64,000 nt of DNA, from NCBI GenBank assembly GCA_040387375.1, contig JAZKDW010000010.1, positions 105,757 through 169,756 of the forward strand. The letters are read 5' to 3'. Origin of the DNA: JAZKDW01 sp040387375 (GTDB lineage Bacteria > Pseudomonadota > Gammaproteobacteria > Burkholderiales > Burkholderiaceae_D). The translations under genes were made by a program, and so were the position numbers. This document shows positions 1-8,500 of this stretch, piece after piece; position 1 is the first letter of the stretch, and each line of letters starts with the position of its first letter. The notes beneath the pieces were generated by a model. It had not been told where the DNA came from. It saw only the letters and a list, made by a program, of their open reading frames with translations, and made no database searches.

Positions 1-47
1 TGGACGCTGCGGCGATCGCCGCATTGCGCGCCAGGGGCATCGTTTGA
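1..47 (+). CDS. C-terminal end of a probable CaiB/BaiF CoA-transferase (partial)
   Basis: Only the last 14 codons and the TGA stop at 45-47 lie in the window, read in frame 3. They give a tail of the form DAAAIAALRARGIV. Family III CoA-transferases (CaiB/BaiF) very often end in a similar '(E/A)IAALRxxG(V/I)' helix, so this is the most likely identity. It rests on a short tail only. The next gene starts 52 bases downstream on the same strand and could be in the same operon. Confidence 0.4.
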   Translation, partial: DAAAIAALRARGIV

Positions 48-99
48 ACCTGTTCCGGGAATCACCGGAAACGGAATTTGGCATCAGCGGGGAGCGGCA

Positions 100-957
100 A
101 TGCGCAAATCGGTGCGGCAAGTGAATGCGGCGGGCGGCGGGACATCGGGCGCGGCGGATCTGCACGACAAGGTCATCATGATCACCGGCGCATCGCGCGG
201 CCTTGGCCGGGCGATGGCGGAAGGGCTGGCGCGGCGCGGCGCGATGCTGGTGCTGATTGCAAGGGCCGGCAGCGAGGCCACGATGCAGGCGACGCTGGAT
301 TGCATCGCCGCGGCGCAGCCCGATTGTCCCACGCTCGCACTGTATGGCGACATCAGCAACGACAACGATTGCGCGCGTTTTGTGCATGACGCCCGGGCCC
401 GTTTTGGCCGCCTCGACGCCTTGATCAACAATGCGGGGCAGGGGATGGATGCCGCCGGCGCGCTGGCGGCAGGCAAGCGGCGCTTCGATCAGATCGACCC
501 CGCGCTGTGGCGCAGCATGATCGACATCAACATCAACGGCACCTGGCTGATGACACGCGCGGCCCTGCCTGGCATGCTGGAGCAAGGCTGGGGCAGGATC
601 ATCAATCTTTCGACCAGCTATGCCACCATGACCAAGCCCGGATTCGCGCCGTATGGGCCGTCGAAGGCGGCGGTTGAATCGATGACCGTGATCTGGGCCA
701 GGGAACTGGAGGGCAGCGGTGTGACCGCCAACCTGCTGTTGCCGGGCGGCGGTTCAGATACCGACATGATGCCCGCCCAGGATTGGCCCGACCGCTCCTT
801 GCTCATTCCGCCGGTGGCGATGGTTGCCCCCGCGGCATGGTTGTGTTCGGACGCCTCGCGCGCCGTGACCGGCATGCGTGTGGTGGCCAAGAGCTGGGAT
901 GCCACGCTGCCGGACGATCAGGCAGCGGCGGCGGCGATCGCGCCGGGCGCCTGGTGA
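100..957 (+). CDS. SDR family NAD(P)-dependent oxidoreductase
   Basis: Classical short-chain dehydrogenase of 285 residues, longer than the usual 250 because of an N-terminal extension of about 20 residues. The cofactor motif TGASRGLG is at residues 29-36, an NNAG motif follows, and the catalytic set is Ser171/Ser173, Tyr185 and Lys189 (YGPSK). It should oxidise or reduce an alcohol/ketone group in the cytoplasm; the substrate is not evident. The ATG is preceded by GGGAG at good spacing. The stop codon abuts the stop of the convergent GMC gene with no base between. A CoA-transferase tail lies just upstream, hinting at acyl-CoA or alcohol catabolism, but this is inference. Confidence 0.85.
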   Translation: MRKSVRQVNAAGGGTSGAADLHDKVIMITGASRGLGRAMAEGLARRGAMLVLIARAGSEATMQATLDCIAAAQPDCPTLALYGDISNDNDCARFVHDARARFGRLDALINNAGQGMDAAGALAAGKRRFDQIDPALWRSMIDININGTWLMTRAALPGMLEQGWGRIINLSTSYATMTKPGFAPYGPSKAAVESMTVIWARELEGSGVTANLLLPGGGSDTDMMPAQDWPDRSLLIPPVAMVAPAAWLCSDASRAVTGMRVVAKSWDATLPDDQAAAAAIAPGAW

Positions 958-2487
958 TCAGCCGCGGCCCAGCAGGTGATACCCGAGCCGATGTCCCAGC
1001 GCGCAGATCGTCAGCGACGGATTGACGCTGCCGGCGGTGGGAAAAACCGAGCCGTCGCAGACCCAGAGATTGTTGACCTCGAACACTTTCAGATCGGTGT
1101 CCACCACGCCGGTGGAGGACGACGCCGCCATGCGCGCAGTGCCCAGATGATGGGCCGCGGAACTGACCGAGCCTAGCCAATCGGCAAGCGTATCCCTGCG
1201 CAATGAACTCACGGCCGGATGCCGCTCCATGCTTTTCATCAGCAGATTGACGAAACGTCCCAAGCGATCGATATCATTGCGGCTGAGCTGCCAATTGACC
1301 CGCGCCACCGGATAACCGAAGCGGTCGTGTTTGTGTTCGGACAGATCGATCCGGCTGACCGGGTTGGGCAGCTGTTCGGTCATGATAAACAGGTCGCCGT
1401 AGGGGGTCCTGCTCTTGCGCTTCAGGCGCTGGTGCATGATGCGCCAGCGGATGTAGCGGTCGGTCAGCATCGCTTTCAGATGACCGCTGCCGAGGTCGCG
1501 TAGGCCGCGTACGCCGATGAATGACATCAATGCCCGGTTGGGGACTTTTTTTCCATCCAGTCCCGGACGGATGAACACGGTGTGGTTCGGCAGTTCGCGC
1601 TCGCGCTGGAGCGCAGGCTTGAGGATGAAGCCGGGCAGCGCATTGACCTCGAGGCCGAGTTCGAAGCCCGAAAACAAGTCCGTCGCAACCGGTTCACGGA
1701 ACACCACTTGCGACAGATAAGCTGCCGGATGGTCGATCAGGTTGCGGCCGGTCCACCAGTTGCCGATGCCCGTTCCGAATTCCGCCCTGGCCTCGGAATT
1801 GAGCAGCAGCCGCGGTGTCTCCAGCGCGCCGGCGGCAATGATGAACAGGTCCGCTTCGACGGTGAAGGTGCGGTTGCCACTGCCGGCGATCAGGTGGCGC
1901 ACCGTGCCGTCTTTCTCTACCAGTTGCAGCGCGGTGGCATGGGTCACGCAGCGGACCAGGCCTTGCTTGCACCAGTCCAGGAGCAGGTCCTTGCCGCGGA
2001 AGGGCTGCGTGCGGAACTGGTAGACCTTGTTCTCCAGAATATCCGCTGCCGCCGGTTGTTGCGCCAGGCCCTCGCTCAGGCGCGGAACACCGGAGCGGTC
2101 TCCGCCGCACAGGAAATTCCAGGCGATCTGGTAGTGCCGGGCAAGATCCCTGCCGCCGATGGGCCAGCCGCTATGCGGTATCCATGTGCGCTGCTGGAAA
2201 TCACTCTCGTCAAGCTGGGCGCACACGCCATGCCAGAAGGCAGTGCCGCCGCCCAGTTCAAGTCCACGGCTGCGCGCAAGACGAAAAGGACGCCCGATTT
2301 CGTCGATCTCGATGGCGGGGCGGTCGCGCACGGCCGCGGTGACCGGACCGGCCTCGATCAACAGTACGTCGGTGCCGGCCTGCACCAATACGCGGGCAAC
2401 CGATAACGCGCCCATGCCGGTGCCGACTATGCATGTCCGGGCCCGCAGGCATGTTCCCGGGGCCAGTGATCTTCCGTCTAGCAGCAT
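958..2487 (-). CDS. GMC family oxidoreductase
   Basis: FAD-dependent glucose-methanol-choline oxidoreductase of 509 residues. The N-terminus carries an ADP-binding fold (CIVGTGMGALSVARVL at about 19-34, followed by an acidic strand end LLIEAG). The C-terminus has the GMC_oxred_C pattern: AHHLGTARM with the active-site-type His, then DLKVFEVNNLWVCDGSVFP and NPSLTICALGHRLG. Such enzymes oxidise alcohols, sugars or sterols; the substrate cannot be read from sequence. No signal peptide or membrane segment is visible. It is convergent with the SDR gene and is transcribed alone. The start chosen is the first ATG, and the ribosome site upstream is weak. Confidence 0.85.
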   Translation of the reverse strand: MLLDGRSLAPGTCLRARTCIVGTGMGALSVARVLVQAGTDVLLIEAGPVTAAVRDRPAIEIDEIGRPFRLARSRGLELGGGTAFWHGVCAQLDESDFQQRTWIPHSGWPIGGRDLARHYQIAWNFLCGGDRSGVPRLSEGLAQQPAAADILENKVYQFRTQPFRGKDLLLDWCKQGLVRCVTHATALQLVEKDGTVRHLIAGSGNRTFTVEADLFIIAAGALETPRLLLNSEARAEFGTGIGNWWTGRNLIDHPAAYLSQVVFREPVATDLFSGFELGLEVNALPGFILKPALQRERELPNHTVFIRPGLDGKKVPNRALMSFIGVRGLRDLGSGHLKAMLTDRYIRWRIMHQRLKRKSRTPYGDLFIMTEQLPNPVSRIDLSEHKHDRFGYPVARVNWQLSRNDIDRLGRFVNLLMKSMERHPAVSSLRRDTLADWLGSVSSAAHHLGTARMAASSSTGVVDTDLKVFEVNNLWVCDGSVFPTAGSVNPSLTICALGHRLGYHLLGRG

Positions 2488-2670
2488 GGTTGTACCCGCC
2501 CACAGAATGCGGCGTCCGAATCAAGGTTGGCGTATCGATAGGGCGCCAGATGGCAGCCGAGTGGCGGCATCGTAGCTTTTGTTGATGGGGTCTTGCGGTC
2601 TTTGGTGATGGTGCCGGGGCCGGCCATAAACGGAGCGCGTGAAAGCTTCCGATATGTCTGTTTTTATCCT

Positions 2671-2691
2671 CTAAGCTGGACTTTATCCATT
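2671..2691 (+). repeat. half copy of the dispersed palindromic repeat
   Basis: The sequence ctaagctggactttatccat plus one t matches the left arm of the element at 63851-63871 at 20 of 21 bases, in the same orientation. The loop and right arm do not follow. Together with the right arm of the full copy (2796-2814, opposite orientation) it frames about 140 bases as a larger imperfect inverted repeat. Confidence 0.6.
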
Positions 2692-2760
2692 AAAGCGGCG
2701 TAGCTGAGCGTTTTGGTCGAGCCTGGTGGGATCATCGGCATCACGACGACTTCACACAAC

Positions 2761-2814
2761 GCCCGACTTCATCGATTCGCTTTGTCATGCGAGCTGAATG
2801 GATAAAGTCGAGCC
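2761..2814 (-). repeat. dispersed palindromic repeat (REP-like), full copy
   Basis: The left arm (2761-2778) and right arm (2796-2814) pair with few mismatches around a 17-base loop, gctttgtcatgcgagct. The reverse complement of the whole element matches 63853-63909, including 15 of 17 loop bases. A conserved loop as well as conserved arms argues for a mobile or functional repeat family rather than a chance hairpin. No tyrosine REP-transposase is present in the window. Confidence 0.7.
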
Positions 2815-3134
2815 AAGTACCCGCCGAGGGCCGCAGACACTCACAATTTATTCCGGGCGGATACTTAAGACGGTGCTTTCTGCGCTGGCGATGTTCAATT
2901 CCACTGACCGCAACTGCCTTGATTATGACCATTGGCGATAAACCATTTGCAATCATGTGCTTACGGAATACTTTGCATAGTTATCCACAGTCTTTTCCAC
3001 CGTTGACGGGGATAAGTTTCTGTGGGGATCTTCCTTGCCGGCTTGTGAATCCGGGTAGCGGCTGCACACGCTACTGATGGTTTCGATCGCAGCGTGTGAC
3101 CGGTTTCACGTCGTTTCGACAACTTCCTGGATGA

Positions 3135-3320
3135 GTTGCTGCCACAGCTAAAGGATGGCCTGCGCGTTATTATCAGGCGTCGGGACAATTGCGGCTGCTT
3201 CCGTTGCCGATTCAACGGCACAATTATGTGGGTGTGCTGTGGCGCAAGGACAGTGCTGGCGGTGAGCTGCGGGACGGGTTCCTGCGTTCGCTGAAAACCG
3301 CCGCGGGCGCGCTCAATTAA
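3135..3320 (+). pseudogene. remnant of a LysR-type regulator, C-terminal end
   Basis: One open frame ending in TAA at 3318-3320 reads GWPARYYQASGQLRLLPLPI, then NYVGVLWRKD and GFLRSLKTAAGAL. This looks like the last helix and strand of a LysR substrate-binding domain, where a residue pattern 'sGxLrxlpLP...yvGlLwrkd' is typical. A stop at 3132-3134 closes the frame upstream, and no DNA-binding helix-turn-helix is found before it. It is therefore a decayed fragment. It ends 6 bases from the convergent TonB-like gene. Confidence 0.5.
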
Positions 3321-3326
3321 TTCGTG

Positions 3327-4127
3327 TCAGAAAAATTCGCTCATCAGGAAGGTTTCCAGCTCCGAGGTGTCCGCAGGCCGAGCGGAGAGCACGATCAGAC
3401 GGCCGAGCCGGTGCGAGTCCCAGTTGAAGTCCCCTTTGTGATAAGTCCGGATCAGTTCGATGATGCGGCGCACGGTGGCCAGCTCGATATTGCCATCCGG
3501 CCCGGCCTCGACTTCGATGGACTGGCTGATCGGCCGCTGCGACCCTTGCTGCCAGCCGCGGAACAGGAATTGCGATCGCCGTGCTCCCTTGTACGTGATC
3601 TTGAAGACGCCGCTGGCATCGCCGCGGGTCTTTGATTGCGTCTTCAGGCTGTGCTGGATATTGGCCACCGCGATGTCGTTCTTGCCCGCAGGCTCGCCCG
3701 GCTCTGAAACTGATGGCTGCCCCGCACTCCGGCGGCGCTCGCGTGCGGCGTCCAGCATCGCCATCATGTCGGTGGGCGGTGCGGTCTCGGCTGGTGCCGG
3801 CGATGGCGGCGGCGATGACTTCGGTTCCGTCGGCGTCAACGGCTTTTCCAGGATCGGGCGCGTTGATGCGATCACGGGTTTTTGTGGCGCTGGCTTGCGT
3901 TGTTCAGGTTTTTTCGGGATCACCGCTGGTGGCGGTGGTGTTGTGGGGGCAGGCGCGGGCACCGGCGCAGGCGCCCGATCCATGAGCCGCACGGTAAGCT
4001 GCTCCTGCATGGGCTGGCTGGCCTCGTTGGCAGGTGTCTGGTTGTCCCGGAGTACCGAAAAAAGCAGCAGTGAATGTACAAGCAAGGATACTAAAATTGA
4101 CAGTAAAACACGATGGTTTTTTAACAT
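3327..4127 (-). CDS. TonB-like proline-rich membrane-anchored protein
   Basis: A 266-residue protein with one N-terminal membrane segment (about residues 7-24, LLSILVSLLVHSLLLFSVL). This is followed by a proline/lysine-rich spacer (about 55-115) and a folded C-terminal part (about 160-266) containing a Trp-rich stretch and 'SQSIEVEAGPDGNIELATV'. The layout of anchor, Pro-rich arm and periplasmic domain is that of TonB/TolA-like proteins, but no ExbB/ExbD or receptor gene is nearby and the usual TonB YP motif is not seen. It may span the periplasm to an envelope partner. The family assignment is by architecture only. Confidence 0.6.
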   Translation of the reverse strand: MLKNHRVLLSILVSLLVHSLLLFSVLRDNQTPANEASQPMQEQLTVRLMDRAPAPVPAPAPTTPPPPAVIPKKPEQRKPAPQKPVIASTRPILEKPLTPTEPKSSPPPSPAPAETAPPTDMMAMLDAARERRRSAGQPSVSEPGEPAGKNDIAVANIQHSLKTQSKTRGDASGVFKITYKGARRSQFLFRGWQQGSQRPISQSIEVEAGPDGNIELATVRRIIELIRTYHKGDFNWDSHRLGRLIVLSARPADTSELETFLMSEFF

Positions 4128-4483
4128 AAGCTGGTCATGGCTGCCAGGCCCGGCGCATACCCGGGGCAGCGGATCACGCTGTAAATAAAAAATAGTTTTT
4201 AATGGTATCGCATATCGGCATTTCAGGACGGAATCTGTCCGGTTTTGTTTACCCGGATCAGCACTTCATTGTCTTCCGGGAAAGGGATAGGCAGGCGCGA
4301 CAAACGCAGCGGCGCGCGCGGCTGCGCGCGCCGCATCGCACACATGGTGCCATCCGGACGCTGGCTGCAATCGGGAGTATCCATATCGGCATGCTAGCCG
4401 ACCCGACGGCGCAGCATAAGGCGGCAGGTCAAACTGTGTTTATCAACCGCGGCATCAACCTGCCTGTGAAATTGCTTTTTCCG
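4128..4483. other. intergenic stretch with a GC-rich perfect hairpin
   Basis: This holds the upstream region of the TonB-like gene and the downstream side of the hydrolase gene, both on the minus strand. At 4309-4334 there is a perfect 10-bp inverted repeat, GCGGCGCGCG, with a six-base loop. It has no T-run on either side, so it is not a classical terminator. The long plus-strand frame that crosses this region is antisense to the hydrolase and has no family resemblance. Confidence 0.5.
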
Positions 4484-5434
4484 TTATGGCACGTCGATAA
4501 TGTCGCCGTCCGGCCGGCCGTGATGCGGCTGGGGCTGGTGCGCCGGATGTACCGGATCGCCGCCTGGCGGCACCGCCCTGGACAGGAACTCGATCACCGA
4601 TTTCCCGAACAAATCGTTGCGGTCTCCGGCCACCATATGCCCCGCATTCAGCACATTGACGTACTCCGCGTGAGGGCAACGCCGCAGGAAATCCTGGGCG
4701 CCCGCTTCACTCAATACATCCGACAATCCGCCGCGCACCAGCAGCGTCGGCAAGGTCAGATTGGCGGCACAGGCTTCCAGCCGCGCCTGCCGTTTGACAA
4801 GGTCATGCCGCCCCGGCCGGAATTTCGGATCCCAGTGCCAGCGATAGGTGCCATCCGCGCTCAGACGCACGTTCTTGGCCAGGCCATCGAGGCTGGCGCG
4901 GCGTCCCCGATGCGGCTGGTAGGCGTCGATGGCGTCCGCGACTTCCTGCAGCGAATTGAAACCTTCCGGTTTTTGCGTCATGAATGCCTGAATCTTGTCC
5001 AGGCCTTCCAGCTCGATTTTCGGCGCGATATCCACCATGACCAGCGCGGTGGCATCCACCTGATCCTCACCCACGGCAACCAGGCTGGTGCCGCCTCCCA
5101 TCGACGCGCCCACCAGAACCGGGCGCCCGCCGCCAAGCGCGGTTATCACACATTTCAAATCCTCGACCATGACATTCTGGCCATACAGTCCGTCGGGTGC
5201 CCAGTCGGAATCGCCGTGGCCCCGCGCATCGAAGGCAACGACGTGATAACCGCGCTCGCCCAGCAGTTCGCCGGTGCCTTTCCACGCATGCCGGGTCTGG
5301 CCGCCGCCATGTTGAAGCAGTACCAGCGGTCCCTTGGGATCGCCCCAGGAGTCACCCGCCAACCGGACGCCGCCGACGCCTTCCCAGAAATGCATGGGAT
5401 CGGGCGTCCCCGGAAGTCTTGTGCCTGTGCTCAT
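4484..5434 (-). CDS. alpha/beta hydrolase
   Basis: A 316-residue alpha/beta-hydrolase fold enzyme. The nucleophile elbow is GASMGG with Ser111, the acid is probably Asp239 (GGLSDVLS) and the base His266 (NAGHMVAGD). The oxyanion strand motif is LLQHGGGQTRHAW, and DARGHGDSD follows. No signal peptide is seen, so it is probably a cytoplasmic esterase, lactonase or C-C hydrolase. The C-terminal 30 residues are His/Pro-rich (PAHQPQPHHGRPDGD) and lie beyond the fold, which is unusual. It is transcribed alone; the substrate is unknown. Confidence 0.85.
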   Translation of the reverse strand: MSTGTRLPGTPDPMHFWEGVGGVRLAGDSWGDPKGPLVLLQHGGGQTRHAWKGTGELLGERGYHVVAFDARGHGDSDWAPDGLYGQNVMVEDLKCVITALGGGRPVLVGASMGGGTSLVAVGEDQVDATALVMVDIAPKIELEGLDKIQAFMTQKPEGFNSLQEVADAIDAYQPHRGRRASLDGLAKNVRLSADGTYRWHWDPKFRPGRHDLVKRQARLEACAANLTLPTLLVRGGLSDVLSEAGAQDFLRRCPHAEYVNVLNAGHMVAGDRNDLFGKSVIEFLSRAVPPGGDPVHPAHQPQPHHGRPDGDIIDVP

Positions 5435-5696
5435 TAAGTCACTCCTCTGTCAAATATTGTCGTAATGAAGCATATCATTATCCCGGAAGAACGCGGTATG
5501 CGGTGTGGACGAATGCATGCGGCGCTAACTGTTAAAAGCAGTCGAGTGGGGAGGTTGGAGGTTGGCGCTTGATCGCGATCCAGCCTGGTTTGTTTTCTAT
5601 AAGGCTGCTGTCGGGGCTCTTTGCATCAAAATCGCGGCAAGAAGCGTTCGACATGATAACCTTTCTCCCGGAGAAGTTTATTAAAAGGACCTGCGC
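5435..5696. promoter_or_regulatory. divergent upstream region of hydrolase and GGDEF/EAL gene
   Basis: This stretch lies between the start of the minus-strand hydrolase and the leader ORF of the GGDEF/EAL gene, so promoters for both should be here. I could not pick a convincing -35/-10 pair. A purine-rich AAGGA at 5685-5689 serves the leader ORF. Confidence 0.4.
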
Positions 5697-5750
5697 ATGC
5701 ATCTTTACCGGGAAATGACCGAGCAACGGGCACATGGTCCGCTGGCATAA
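5697..5750 (+). CDS. 17-residue leader ORF upstream of GGDEF/EAL gene
   Basis: ATG at 5697 sits seven bases after a strong AAGGA ribosome site (5685-5689). The frame encodes MHLYREMTEQRAHGPLA and stops at 5748-5750, three bases before the ATG of the GGDEF/EAL gene. That gene has no good ribosome site of its own. This arrangement suggests translational coupling. Whether the peptide itself matters is unknown, and no attenuator-like codon run is visible. Confidence 0.45.
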   Translation: MHLYREMTEQRAHGPLA

Positions 5751-5753
5751 AAA

Positions 5754-8492
5754 ATGAAAAACAGCATGACGGGTATCCATCAAATACACAAACGCGCCGG
5801 CCGCGAAACCGAAAAGCTTGAATTCTTGCGCGGCAGTCTCCGTACTGTCCTGATCTGGCCCGTTATCGGCTTGTTCCTCGCCGCCATGATGTGGACCCTG
5901 GCTTTTTCGAGGCTAGATGAAACGAGGCAGGGTTTGAAAAAAGAGGGGATCGCGGACGTGACTTCGCTCTCCAAGGTATACGCCGAGCAGCTGCAGCGCT
6001 CGCTTGAGCAGATAGACCAGATCACACTTAACCTCAGGCATTACTGGAAAAGCAGCGGCGGCACGCTCAGGCTGGAAAATCAGTTGCGGGAAGGCCTATA
6101 TCCCATCAGCGCCTTGTTGTACGTAACAATCGTTGACCGCGACGGCGAAATAATCACCACCACGCTTTCCAGGAAAAATAAAAGCACGTTGGCCGATCGG
6201 GATTATTTTCTGAAACATAAAAATAGCATTTCCGATGAGTTGCAGATCACCAAGCCGCGCATCGGCCTCGGCTCCGGAAAACTGGTCATCCGTTTTTCGC
6301 GCCGCCTGGTTGCCGATGACGGCACGTTCGCCGGCATCGTGATGGTGTCGGTCGAACCTGACTATTTTGCCGCGTTCAATGCCGATGCCGGGCTTGGCGG
6401 CGCCGGTTTCCTGTCGATGGTCGGCGATGATGGCGAGGTGCTTGCGACGAAAAGGGGCGATGCCATTCGCCCGCTCCCCGCGATTTTCAACGCGCCCCCG
6501 GTTTTTGATGCCGCCACCGGCTTCCTCACGATGGGCGCAGAAAAGTTCGCGGATCGTCAGCCGCGTGCCGTTGCATGGCAAGCGGTGGAAAACTATCCGG
6601 TGTTTGCCGTGGCCGGGTTGACGGAAGCGGAGATGCTTTTGCCGCTGGAAACGATTTCAAGCCAGTCGGTCAGGTGGGTACTGGGGCGAACCATCGTGCT
6701 GATGCTCTTTGTCCTGACGGGCATGTTTTTTTCAGCCCGGCTGGCCTGGCGCAAGCATCAGGCCGCGCAGGTACGCGAGGTTTACGGCATTGCGACCGAA
6801 GGCGGCAGCGAAGGTTTTTTCATGTGGGACGCGTTGCGCGATCCGCAGGGCGTGGTCAACGACTTTATTATTACGGACTGCAATGAACGCGGCGCCAGCC
6901 TGTACGGTTTGAGAAAAAGCGAGATGCTCGGACGCCGGCTCTCGAGCGTATATGAAAGCCGCGCTTATTTCGAACAGTTGATGCGTACTTACATCAGTGC
7001 GATCGAAGCGGGCTTTTATGAAGACGACTTTCCGATACCGCCGCATAGTCCGATGAAGCTGGCATGGCTGCATCGCAAGATGATGCGCTCGAACACGGGA
7101 CTGGTGCTTATCCTGCGCGACATCAGCGATAGCAAGGCGCATGAGCATGCATTGTCGAGCATGGCCAATTCGGATGCATTGACCTCGCTGCCCAACCGCC
7201 ACTGGATGATGGGGTTCCTGCCGTTCGCGCTCGAGCGCGCGCGCTCCAGCAATACGATACTTGCCTTGCTGTTCGTCGATCTGGACGACTTCAAGAACAT
7301 CAACGACACCCTGGGACACGCTGCCGGCGACGAATTGCTGCAGGCAGTCGCGGCGCGCCTGCGTTCTGTCATACGTCCGACCGATAGTGTCGTGCGTCTC
7401 GGCGGCGATGAATTCACCTTCATCCTGGAGCGCCCGGACAGCGCGCATGCGGTGGCGCGGGTCAGCGAGCGAATCATCGCCGTGCTGAACCAGCCCTTCC
7501 TGCTTGCCGGCGAGAGCAGCCATGTCGTGCATGCGTCGATAGGCATCAGCATCTTTCCGAAAGACGGCGACGATGTCGAAACCCTGCTCAAGCACGCCGA
7601 TATCGCCATGTATGCCGCCAAGGAAAACGGCAAGGCCGGCTACCAGTTTTTTCAGCCGCAGCTATCGGAGGGGCTGATCGCCAGGCTGAGCAATGAGCAG
7701 GCTTTGCGCGCGGCCATCGCCAAGGATGAGTTCGAGCTGGTCTACCAGCCGCGCGTGGACGCCGCCAGCGGCGAGCTGCGCAGCATGGAAGCGCTGGTGC
7801 GCTGGGTGCATCCGCAGCGCGGCATCGTGTTGCCCGGGGAATTCATCACGCTGGCGGAAGACACTGGATTGATCGTCAGGCTGGGCGAACTGGTGATTGA
7901 AAAAGCATGTTCGCAGATGGGGCGCTGGAGAGCCGACAAAGTGCCGCTGGTGCCGGTATCGATTAATGTGTCGCCGCGCCAGTTCAGCCAGGGCAATATC
8001 GCGCAGCTGTTCAAATTGCACATGACGCGGCACGGCATCACCTCGTCGCAGGTGGAAATGGAGCTGACCGAATCATGCATGATGGGCGACGACCTTGCCA
8101 TAGCCGAACAACTGGCGGCGATCAAGTCGCTCGGCGTCAAGCTGCTGATCGATGACTTTGGCACGGGTTACTCATCGCTGTCGCAGTTGCAGCGGCTTCA
8201 TCCCGATATTTTGAAAGTCGACAAGGCTTTCACTTCCGAGCTGGGCAAGGGCAAGGAAGGGGAAGTCTTCTTCCAGGCCATCATATCGATGGCGCAGGTG
8301 CTCAATATCAGCGTGGTCGCGGAGGGTGTCGAGACGCTGGAGCAACTGCGCATCCTGCAGGCCCTGTGCTGCAATGAGATACAGGGCTATTACGTTTCAA
8401 TGCCGCTGTCGGCCGACGATATGGCGGCGCTGATGCGCAAGCGTTTCCTTTTCCCTGAATATCGCGCGGCCTTGTTAGCTGAACCGGGCTAA
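5754..8492 (+). CDS. membrane sensor protein with PAS, GGDEF and EAL domains
   Basis: A 912-residue cyclic-di-GMP enzyme. Membrane helices lie at about 35-52 and 308-326, enclosing a periplasmic PDC/dCACHE-like sensor. A PAS-like region (about 335-455) follows, then a GGDEF domain with intact motif at residues 550-554 and an RPTD inhibitory-site motif just before it. The EAL domain has an intact EAL at 679-681 plus the DDFGTGYSSL and EGVE motifs. Both synthesis and hydrolysis of c-di-GMP are therefore possible. Met5 (5766) is an alternative start. The gene follows a leader ORF by three bases and ends 8 bases from the convergent solute-binding-like gene. Confidence 0.93.
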   Translation: MKNSMTGIHQIHKRAGRETEKLEFLRGSLRTVLIWPVIGLFLAAMMWTLAFSRLDETRQGLKKEGIADVTSLSKVYAEQLQRSLEQIDQITLNLRHYWKSSGGTLRLENQLREGLYPISALLYVTIVDRDGEIITTTLSRKNKSTLADRDYFLKHKNSISDELQITKPRIGLGSGKLVIRFSRRLVADDGTFAGIVMVSVEPDYFAAFNADAGLGGAGFLSMVGDDGEVLATKRGDAIRPLPAIFNAPPVFDAATGFLTMGAEKFADRQPRAVAWQAVENYPVFAVAGLTEAEMLLPLETISSQSVRWVLGRTIVLMLFVLTGMFFSARLAWRKHQAAQVREVYGIATEGGSEGFFMWDALRDPQGVVNDFIITDCNERGASLYGLRKSEMLGRRLSSVYESRAYFEQLMRTYISAIEAGFYEDDFPIPPHSPMKLAWLHRKMMRSNTGLVLILRDISDSKAHEHALSSMANSDALTSLPNRHWMMGFLPFALERARSSNTILALLFVDLDDFKNINDTLGHAAGDELLQAVAARLRSVIRPTDSVVRLGGDEFTFILERPDSAHAVARVSERIIAVLNQPFLLAGESSHVVHASIGISIFPKDGDDVETLLKHADIAMYAAKENGKAGYQFFQPQLSEGLIARLSNEQALRAAIAKDEFELVYQPRVDAASGELRSMEALVRWVHPQRGIVLPGEFITLAEDTGLIVRLGELVIEKACSQMGRWRADKVPLVPVSINVSPRQFSQGNIAQLFKLHMTRHGITSSQVEMELTESCMMGDDLAIAEQLAAIKSLGVKLLIDDFGTGYSSLSQLQRLHPDILKVDKAFTSELGKGKEGEVFFQAIISMAQVLNISVVAEGVETLEQLRILQALCCNEIQGYYVSMPLSADDMAALMRKRFLFPEYRAALLAEPG

Positions 8493-8500
8493 CATCTTTT

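Larger units (their letters stand above)
2488..3134. other. gene-poor intergenic stretch with palindromic repeats
   Basis: About 650 bases with no convincing gene on either strand. It must hold the promoter of the GMC gene at its left side. It contains one complete palindromic repeat (2761-2814) and one half copy (2671-2691), both related to the element at 63853-63909. The short ORFs here have no recognisable product. The right edge runs into the LysR-like remnant. Confidence 0.6.

Noticed and set aside
4202..5437. Plus-strand open frame of 411 codons
   Set aside because: Antisense to the alpha/beta hydrolase with its intact catalytic triad, and has no family resemblance.
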